Of a DNA stretch of 64,000 bases, positions 58,321-64,000 are shown one piece after another. A program made the position numbers and the translations under genes. Each line of letters starts with the position of its first letter. Positions within the stretch are counted from its first letter, which is position 1. The notes beneath the pieces were generated by a model. The model did not search any database. It was not told the DNA's origin and saw only the letters and a program-made list of their open reading frames with translations. Source of the DNA: Bacteroidota bacterium (GTDB lineage Bacteria; Bacteroidota; Bacteroidia; Chitinophagales; Chitinophagaceae); the NCBI GenBank assembly GCA_023409975.1, contig JAEYQO010000104.1:1-64000 (forward strand), in the 5' to 3' direction.

Positions 58321-59712
58321 ATGGCTGAAATGACAACTTCCAAACAAGGGAATAGACTAACGCTTTATATAATTATCGCACTGGTTGCGGGAATCGCGCT
58401 GGGCTTCATTCTCAATGGTTCTTATGTAAAGGAGGAGAATACGCAACTTCTGGTAATGGAGGACAGCCTTTCGGCGATGAAGGCGCAACTCGCACAAATT
58501 CCAGATTCCACAGGTCCCGCTTTTCAGGAATTGGCTTCGACCCGTGCAGAACTGGCTGAACGTCGCAATGAAGTGATGAAAGCCCGGGATGGTAAACTAG
58601 ATCCCTTCAGCGTGCTGGCAGATATTTTTCTTCGTCTCATTAAAATGATCGTTGCACCACTGGTGTTCTCTACGCTGGTGGTCGGGGTCGCCAAACTAGG
58701 GGATATCAAATCTGTCGGCAGAATTGGCGGAAAAACGCTCGTCTGGTTCTTCGGGGCTTCTTTCATGAGTCTGATGCTGGGGATGATGCTGGTCAATTTC
58801 TTCCAGCCAGGTATCGCGATGAACCTCCCGCTCCCTGAGGCTGCAGATACCGGCATTCAAAAGGCAGCGCTTTCACTCAAGGATTTCCTTTACCATGTAT
58901 TTCCTTCCAGCGTGTTCGAATCCATGGCAAAGAACGAGATCCTGCAGATCGTCGTGTTCTCGCTTTTCTTTGGAGTCGCAACGGCGGCCATAGGAGAGAA
59001 GGGAGAGATCGTAATCAGAGCTTTTGATGCCATCGCTCACGTCATTCTAAAGGTAACAGGGTATGTAATGAACCTGGCTCCCATAGCGGTTTTCGGGGCC
59101 ATGACAGCCATCATTGCCAAACAGGGGGTAGGGATTCTGAAGACTTATAGCATTTTCATCGGTGAGTTTTATCTCGGACTGCTCATCCTTTGGCTGTTGT
59201 TATTACTAGCCGGTAGCTTCTTTATTCGCAATCGGATATTTACACTAATAAAAAGGATCAGAGAGCCGGTCCTGCTAGCGTTCAGCACCAGCAGCAGTGA
59301 GGCAGCCTTCCCTAAAACGATGATGGAGCTGGAGCGTTTTGGCTGCAAAGACAAGATCGTGAGTTTCGTACTGCCTTTAGGGTATTCCTTCAATCTGGAT
59401 GGCTCTATGATGTACATGACGTTCGCTTCTCTGTTCATTGCACAGTCCTATGGTATCAACCTCGACTTCGGAACACAGATGAGTATGTTACTGGTCCTGA
59501 TGTTAACTAGTAAAGGTATCGCTGGGGTACCAAGAGCGTCTTTAGTAGTAATCGCAGGTACCCTCGCTACGTTTGACATTCCCGAAGCTGGTCTGGCACT
59601 CCTTCTGGGTATAGATCCACTCCTGGATATGGGACGAAGTGCTACTAATGTGGTTGGTAATAGCGTCGCTACCGCAGTTGTCAGCAAATGGGAAAAATCC
59701 CTCGACGATTAA
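58321..59712 (+). CDS. gltP: Dicarboxylate/amino-acid:cation symporter (DAACS)
   Basis: 463 residues. N-terminal helix (LYIIIALVAGIALGFIL), a charged loop (about 40-90) unusually long with heptad-like spacing, then the transport core: LRLIKMIVAPLVFSTLVVGVAKLGD, the Ser-rich hairpin LAFSTSSSEAAFPKTM (HP1), SFNLDGSMMYMTFASLFIAQ (the NMDGT-like helix 7 motif) and MLTSKGIAGVPRASLVVIAG (HP2). It takes up glutamate, aspartate or C4-dicarboxylates with Na+ or H+. The inserted periplasmic loop is larger than usual. Confidence 0.92.
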   Translation: MAEMTTSKQGNRLTLYIIIALVAGIALGFILNGSYVKEENTQLLVMEDSLSAMKAQLAQIPDSTGPAFQELASTRAELAERRNEVMKARDGKLDPFSVLADIFLRLIKMIVAPLVFSTLVVGVAKLGDIKSVGRIGGKTLVWFFGASFMSLMLGMMLVNFFQPGIAMNLPLPEAADTGIQKAALSLKDFLYHVFPSSVFESMAKNEILQIVVFSLFFGVATAAIGEKGEIVIRAFDAIAHVILKVTGYVMNLAPIAVFGAMTAIIAKQGVGILKTYSIFIGEFYLGLLILWLLLLLAGSFFIRNRIFTLIKRIREPVLLAFSTSSSEAAFPKTMMELERFGCKDKIVSFVLPLGYSFNLDGSMMYMTFASLFIAQSYGINLDFGTQMSMLLVLMLTSKGIAGVPRASLVVIAGTLATFDIPEAGLALLLGIDPLLDMGRSATNVVGNSVATAVVSKWEKSLDD

Positions 59713-59794
59713 CCGGCGCTTCCATATTACTGATCAATACTTTAGCAAACCCACTGCTTAATTTTTCCTATTTTCACGGCTCTTTTAGATTTTT

Positions 59795-60487
59795 ATGCAA
59801 GAATTTATTGAGTTTCTGAAGAACCTCATGGATGCCGACTGGATTATGGCGCATGGAGGATTGTACCTGGTTGCCCTGATCGTTTTTGCCGAAACCGGGC
59901 TGTTTGTTGGTTTCTTCCTCCCGGGAGACTCACTCTTGTTCGTTAGTGGACTGATTGTCGCCAATACCACAATTGCATCTCCAATTATGGCAGGACCTGT
60001 CGACCTGATGTTCTGGATCTTGATCATCGCCATCTGCGGCATCATAGGAAATTTTGTGGGCTATTGGTTTGGAAAGAAGTCAGGACCGTTGTTGTTCCAG
60101 CGAAAGGATACCTGGTTGTTCAAACGTAAGCACCTGATTCAGGCACGCGAATTCTATGATAAGAAGGGTGGTGTAGCAATTATCCTCGCTCGTTTCCTTC
60201 CTATCGTCCGCACCTTTGCACCCATCGTAGCCGGTGTCGTACAGATGGACTTTAAAAAGTTTTCTTTCTACAATATAGTAGGCTCCTTTGCCTGGGTAGT
60301 CAGTATGATGACCGCAGGTTATCTTCTCGGTGATATTCCCTGGGTGAAAGACAATCTCGACAAGATCGTTATCGGTATCATCGTCATCACCACGGGTCCG
60401 GTACTGTTCAAAATGTTCTTCGGCAAGAAGAAAGATCCTACCCTCGAAGTCGGTAAAGACATCGTTGAAGAAAGTCTTAAAGACTAA
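59795..60487 (+). CDS. dedA: DedA-family membrane protein
   Basis: 230 residues. Family signature FAETGLFVGFFLPGDSLLFVSGLI near residue 28 and RFLPIVRTFAPIVAGVVQMDFKKFSFYNIVG near 132. Five or more transmembrane helices. DedA proteins are linked to membrane potential, lipid translocation and envelope stress; candidate flippase for C55-P or phospholipids. The sequence ends in a charged tail. Single gene with a perfect bidirectional terminator. Confidence 0.92.
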   Translation: MQEFIEFLKNLMDADWIMAHGGLYLVALIVFAETGLFVGFFLPGDSLLFVSGLIVANTTIASPIMAGPVDLMFWILIIAICGIIGNFVGYWFGKKSGPLLFQRKDTWLFKRKHLIQAREFYDKKGGVAIILARFLPIVRTFAPIVAGVVQMDFKKFSFYNIVGSFAWVVSMMTAGYLLGDIPWVKDNLDKIVIGIIVITTGPVLFKMFFGKKKDPTLEVGKDIVEESLKD

Positions 60488-60502
60488 TAGCTGTCTATCA
60501 TA

Positions 60503-60543
60503 AAATAAAAGGGGCTGTTCATTTTGGACAGCCCCTTTTATTT
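60503..60543. terminator. Perfect 16-bp palindromic terminator
   Basis: AAATAAAAGGGGCTGT (60503-60518) pairs perfectly with ACAGCCCCTTTTATTT (60528-60543) around a nine-base loop. A- and T-rich arms make it act in either direction between two convergent genes. Confidence 0.85.
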
Positions 60544-60640
60544 GGGTTTTACATTTGCGAACGTAACTGTTAATGTCATTTTCCGCAGTGACCACACTGC
60601 CACTGTGTTTACTACTTCGAAGCCCACTAACGACTAGCGA

Positions 60641-62584
60641 CTAACGACTATTAAGCTCCTGCTCCCGCATCATAATCGCATTCGACTGCATCACAGCCTG
60701 CTGCGCCTGTTGCATATCACCCCTGGCCTGGTGAATCTGCGCCAGCATCTGGTAAAAGTCTGCTCTGGATGGATCTAATTGCGCAGCCATACTTACCGCC
60801 GCAGCTGCCGCATCCAATTGTCCTGTAGAGGCCAGTGCGATGCCGTAATTCGCCTGGGCGTTCTCATCCTTGGGGTGGTGCTTCAGGTATTCTGCATATA
60901 ACCGCACAGCCGTCTCAAAGTCATTTGCCTGCAGAGCTTTATTAGCCTCAATACCTGCAGTGCTCTGCCTTTTAATAATGGCGGACAAAGGAACACCATC
61001 AATTTCTATCGTATGCACCACATTGTCCGCCGGCCAATTTCCGTTCTGAAGTTGTTCCGCAGAGATATATCGCGAATAGGTAATATAATAATCCCATTCT
61101 TTCGTATGACGGTCATTATAGCGCACATAGTAGGCGCCAATCCAGGCTGTATCGTTCCGGAAATATTTGTCGAAACCCAACATATTAGAGGCTACAATGA
61201 TCTTCCTTCCCTCCAAGGGTTTTTCATGCTCCAGGAGCCAGTCTGCTGCCTGCAGCCCGGTATTTTGATAATAATCGGTATCGTAATATCCGTGTGCACC
61301 TTGAATGCCACCAATAAACTCATTGAAGTAAACATATTGGTTAGGATGGCTCCTCACCGTCCACGCGATGGCGGGGGTCAGCCCCAACAGGGTAATACCC
61401 AGGGGCAACCATTTGTATTTCACTTCGTGAACCCATCCGGCAATGATCGAAATACCGATGGCAGCCATGCAAACCCAGAATGGATAAATGAAGAACAGAT
61501 GCCTCCAGGTATCATGCACGCTCGACTTCTTATAAATCATATACAGTGGCGTGAAAAAGGCTCCGAACACGAGTATCAAAAACAAAAAGGTTCCGTAGGT
61601 TTTACGCACCTTGCTGAAAAGGAGCAGGAATGCAATCACGCCGAGGATGACTATGACCGGATTCGACATCAGAATCCATTTAAACTCGTAGTACCATGGC
61701 TGGTTATTGTTTGGACGAAACACACCCTCGAAGAATACCCTCAGCGTAATCTCGACATTGGTCATTGCCTTTAACGATTGAAGGGGCCGGGTCAGGGGAT
61801 CCTGTAATCCCCAGGGCCAGGAAATCAATCCCAGTAAATAACCCGCCAGTAGTGCAGGAACCAGGAATAACAACGTACGCTTGAGGTTTTTCCCATTCTC
61901 GGCTTTCAGTCGCTCCCGGAATGCTGGTTGCAACCAATAAAACAATCCCGTCATTACAACCAGGTTGGCAAGCAATAAGACTCCTCCCGCAGGCCGTACT
62001 CCAAAAGCAATCAGAAAGCCTATACCAACTCCCGTCGCGTTTCTTAATAATCGTCGGGGTAGTTCCTGCAGGCAGGCCAGCATATAGTACATGGCAATGA
62101 TAAACCCGGTCGCAAATGGGATGTCCTTCGGATTGTTCATGCTTTCCCCGAAAATCCTTGGTGAAAAGGCTATAAGCAACAGCGCGATTAGCCCTATTTG
62201 CCAGCGTTTACCACTTATCCGCCAGGCAAACAAACCAGTGAAGATCATTAATACGGCTCCAAACAGTGCATTGAAGAAATGTCGGAGATACAAATGAGGG
62301 ATCGATGGAAACGCCCGGTGCAAAATCTCAGTGTAGAAATCAAAGAATCCTCCATAGAACTCTATGCCCTGGTACTGCAAAGTACGATTACTGTAGTCCA
62401 GCGCCTGCTGGTCACCCTCAAAATGGTATTGATAGATGTGTTCTCCGTATTCGATTTGAAGCCATTCATCTCCGCTCTGCCCGTAATCATGACTGATCAG
62501 CGGCATAATAATGAGCAATAGGGCACTAAGGATGAGGAAACCCGTTTTCCAGTATCTGGATTCAGTTGTTATCGTTTCTTGCAT
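60641..62584 (-). CDS. GT-C glycosyltransferase-like membrane protein with C-terminal TPRs
   Basis: 647 residues. About 10-12 transmembrane helices between 13 and 430. The first outer loop has SHDYGQSGDEW (Asp/Glu pair at about 39-40) and another has ESMNNPKDIPFA, patterns of PMT/ArnT-like GT-C glycosyltransferases that use polyprenyl-phosphate sugars. A soluble part follows, and the last 100 residues are two to three tetratricopeptide repeats (ANKALQANDFETAVRLYAEYLKHHPKDENA, GIALASTGQLDAAAAAV, LAQIHQARGDMQQAQ). Acceptor unknown; it may glycosylate envelope proteins or glycans. Confidence 0.85.
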   Translation of the reverse strand: MQETITTESRYWKTGFLILSALLLIIMPLISHDYGQSGDEWLQIEYGEHIYQYHFEGDQQALDYSNRTLQYQGIEFYGGFFDFYTEILHRAFPSIPHLYLRHFFNALFGAVLMIFTGLFAWRISGKRWQIGLIALLLIAFSPRIFGESMNNPKDIPFATGFIIAMYYMLACLQELPRRLLRNATGVGIGFLIAFGVRPAGGVLLLANLVVMTGLFYWLQPAFRERLKAENGKNLKRTLLFLVPALLAGYLLGLISWPWGLQDPLTRPLQSLKAMTNVEITLRVFFEGVFRPNNNQPWYYEFKWILMSNPVIVILGVIAFLLLFSKVRKTYGTFLFLILVFGAFFTPLYMIYKKSSVHDTWRHLFFIYPFWVCMAAIGISIIAGWVHEVKYKWLPLGITLLGLTPAIAWTVRSHPNQYVYFNEFIGGIQGAHGYYDTDYYQNTGLQAADWLLEHEKPLEGRKIIVASNMLGFDKYFRNDTAWIGAYYVRYNDRHTKEWDYYITYSRYISAEQLQNGNWPADNVVHTIEIDGVPLSAIIKRQSTAGIEANKALQANDFETAVRLYAEYLKHHPKDENAQANYGIALASTGQLDAAAAAVSMAAQLDPSRADFYQMLAQIHQARGDMQQAQQAVMQSNAIMMREQELNSR

Positions 62585-62671
62585 GTGTATTGTCTGGTCT
62601 GGACGGCCGTAAAATTAGCAGAATCAGCATAGCTTCAAAACAGGAAGTCCGGTTGTTTGCGTCGAAGCATC

Positions 62672-62679
62672 TATATTTG
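62672..62679 (+). promoter_or_regulatory. -7 element of the methyltransferase gene
   Basis: TATATTTG fits TAnnTTTG, 25 bases before the start at 62705. A TTG lies 16 bases upstream, which is short of the usual spacing. Confidence 0.45.
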
Positions 62680-62704
62680 TTAGCTTCAATAGCTGTTATC
62701 CCCC

Positions 62705-63322
62705 ATGTTTATAGCGAATCTGCCTATCTATAAAAAACTCACTCGTCAACGGTCTCTGAATTTTGCCCGATACCTGGCAAAACTGATACCTGACAATACC
62801 CGGGTGCTGGACTTCGGTTGCGGTAATATGTTTACTTCTAAAGAAATGCTGAACATAAAGCCCACGCTCCACATCACAGGCATAGATGTCATCAGAGACC
62901 AGAATCTAAACGAGGCTTTCTTTACAGACAAACGACTGGATTTCAAATTGCTTAAGTCGAAAGAAATTCCTTTTCCCGATAACAGCTTCGATGTTTCATT
63001 CGCCCTGGCAGTACTCCACCACACGGAAGATCCTGAGTTCTACCTGTCTGAGCTAAAACGTGTCACAAAACCAACTGGTTCCATCATCCTCATAGAAGAG
63101 ATGTATATCAATTGGCTTGACAAAATCTATATCTCTTCTCAGGATTGGCTGCTGAACAAACTGAAAACCGGAGTGCCTGTTCCGCTGAATTTCCGCTCAC
63201 ACAAACATTATCTTGACGAATTCAGGAAACAGGGCCTGGAGATTGAATTTGAAGATGGCATCCGAGCTTTCCTGACCAGAATGCATGTGTATGTCTACAA
63301 GCTGAAAAAGAAGGCTAGCTAA
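62705..63322 (+). CDS. Class I SAM-dependent methyltransferase
   Basis: 205 residues. SAM motif I VLDFGCGNMFTSKEML (about 34-49), acidic end of strand 2 at ITGIDVIRD, motif post-I FPDNSFDVSFALAVLHHTEDPEF (the UbiE/Methyltransf_11 pattern) and strand 5 KPTGSIILIEEM. It methylates a small molecule, possibly a lipid or quinone; no signal peptide or membrane segment. Its stop overlaps that of the convergent SRPBCC gene by 4 bp. Confidence 0.9.
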   Translation: MFIANLPIYKKLTRQRSLNFARYLAKLIPDNTRVLDFGCGNMFTSKEMLNIKPTLHITGIDVIRDQNLNEAFFTDKRLDFKLLKSKEIPFPDNSFDVSFALAVLHHTEDPEFYLSELKRVTKPTGSIILIEEMYINWLDKIYISSQDWLLNKLKTGVPVPLNFRSHKHYLDEFRKQGLEIEFEDGIRAFLTRMHVYVYKLKKKAS

Positions 63323-63777
63323 GATTGTAGGCGCTCCACAAGGGATGTATATCCTGCACGCATTACTGCACGATGATTATACTTAAAAACGGGGCGTAAA
63401 AGACCACTGAGCCTACGCATCCACTGACGCTTCGGGTTAACATTCCAGATGCACCTGACTCTGGTCCGGCCCTCGAGATTTTCAAAATGCCAGCTACCTT
63501 CCCCGCTAAGGTCGCCTGAAACCACCCCATGCAACAGCCTGTGCTCGATTCGGTCTGTAAGCTGTAAACGAAACCTAAGCCTGTATCGGAACGGACAGGA
63601 AAACTCGTAGTACCTGATATTGCCAATGCCGGATTCGTTACCTGGCAACTCTTCATCTACTTTCAAAACGTAAGGCCACCACTCCGGCCATTGCTCCGAT
63701 GCAAGTATCAGCCTCCAGACCTCAGAAAGTTCGTGCTCTATCAACCAGTCCGTCTCAAACTGATAGTCATACCTCAT
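63319..63777 (-). CDS. SRPBCC / polyketide cyclase-like protein
   Basis: 152 residues. A START-like fold: EHELSEVWRLILASEQWPEWWPYVLKVDE (the typical first strand-helix and WPxWWP), GIGNIRYYEFSCPFRYRLRFRLQL, GSWHFENLEGRTRVRCIWNV and a C-terminal helix with NHRAVMRAGYTSLVERL. A ligand-binding cavity is implied, but the ligand is unknown. Possibly linked to the adjacent methyltransferase or to the T9SS gene upstream. Confidence 0.85.
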   Translation of the reverse strand: MRYDYQFETDWLIEHELSEVWRLILASEQWPEWWPYVLKVDEELPGNESGIGNIRYYEFSCPFRYRLRFRLQLTDRIEHRLLHGVVSGDLSGEGSWHFENLEGRTRVRCIWNVNPKRQWMRRLSGLLRPVFKYNHRAVMRAGYTSLVERLQS

Positions 63778-63807
63778 ATTCCTGTTCCTGCTCCTAAGTA
63801 TATAATT

Positions 63808-64000
63808 CTAATGCCGGACCACCAGCCGAGCTGTCTGAACAGCGCTGTTGGTATGCAAACGAACCATATAGACTCCTGATGCAAATTCAGAAACCGGAAT
63901 CAAAACCTCTGATAGGCCACCTTGCCGGACGGTCACACTATAAACAAGCTGTCCGGCCATATTGATCAGATCAAGCATTCCAGACTCATGAGCAGTAAGC
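63808..64000 (-). CDS. T9SS type A sorting domain, C-terminal part of a cut gene
   Basis: Minus strand frame open from the window edge to TAG at 63808. The 64 visible residues, with AHESGMLDLINMAGQLVY, SEFASGVYMVRLHT and the terminal ARLVVRH, form the end of a type A T9SS sorting domain. The rest of the gene lies beyond the right edge. Confidence 0.8.
   Translation of the reverse strand, partial: LTAHESGMLDLINMAGQLVYSVTVRQGGLSEVLIPVSEFASGVYMVRLHTNSAVQTARLVVRH

Overview
The window looks like chromosomal DNA of a member of the phylum Bacteroidota, probably close to the Chitinophagaceae or Saprospiria. Several proteins carry type IX secretion (T9SS) C-terminal sorting domains: type A at 5610-6905, 9422-10219, 18441-20066 and the gene cut by the right edge, and the gliding-motility CHU_C/type B form at 37214-39142. 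Promoters follow the Bacteroidota pattern TTTG-N19-23-TAnnTTTG. The succinate dehydrogenase is the three-subunit form with a single cytochrome b. Genus assignment is inference; no rRNA is present.

Layout. 1-5600 is an accessory zone: tRNA-Arg, nested palindromes with a duplicated 90-bp segment, decayed IS21/IS66/IS1182 remnants, one lone beta-barrel gene, an intact IS4-family insertion sequence with terminal inverted repeats, and a dense cluster of 6-, 7- and 11-bp tandem repeats. 5600-10220 holds a secreted SGNH hydrolase, a DUF488 protein, an MBL-fold hydrolase, an AraC regulator and a T9SS protein. 10471-17518 is a compact red-light signalling unit: heme oxygenase, a kinase-less bacteriophytochrome, then a 1653-residue CheB-CheR-PAS-histidine kinase. 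17.9-23.5 kb holds an HPF-like ribosome hibernation factor, a beta-propeller T9SS protein, a PadR/membrane-protein pair and a CDF metal exporter. 23.5-30 kb is a second signalling block: an 1821-residue kinase with two complete kinase cores, flanked by two receiver-only response regulators.

30-47 kb is mostly metabolism and envelope: DgkA, sdhC-sdhA-(lipoprotein)-sdhB, a DUF4105 protease-like membrane protein, an alpha/beta hydrolase, a large PKD/CHU_C surface protein, an SDR/thioesterase/cinA/aroK/DUF423 operon, a MscS channel, a fused alpha-beta E1 of a branched-chain 2-oxoacid dehydrogenase, and a TIGR02587/TIGR02588-type membrane pair. 47.6-64 kb holds tRNA-Leu, initiator tRNA-Met, thiolase, exonuclease III, a divergent lipid kinase / phosphatidate phosphatase pair, guanine deaminase, dihydrolipoyl dehydrogenase, era, a PLP deaminase, a glutamate-type symporter, DedA, a GT-C glycosyltransferase with TPRs, a methyltransferase and a SRPBCC protein.

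The genes most likely to work together are heme oxygenase-phytochrome-CheB/CheR kinase (chromophore synthesis, photosensor, output), the sdh operon, the E1 fusion with the separate E3 (lpd), and the diacylglycerol kinase/App1-like pair. The least explained features are the inverted families of 11-bp tandem repeats, the lipoprotein embedded between sdhA and sdhB, and a 51-codon basic peptide gene behind a GNAT acetyltransferase.
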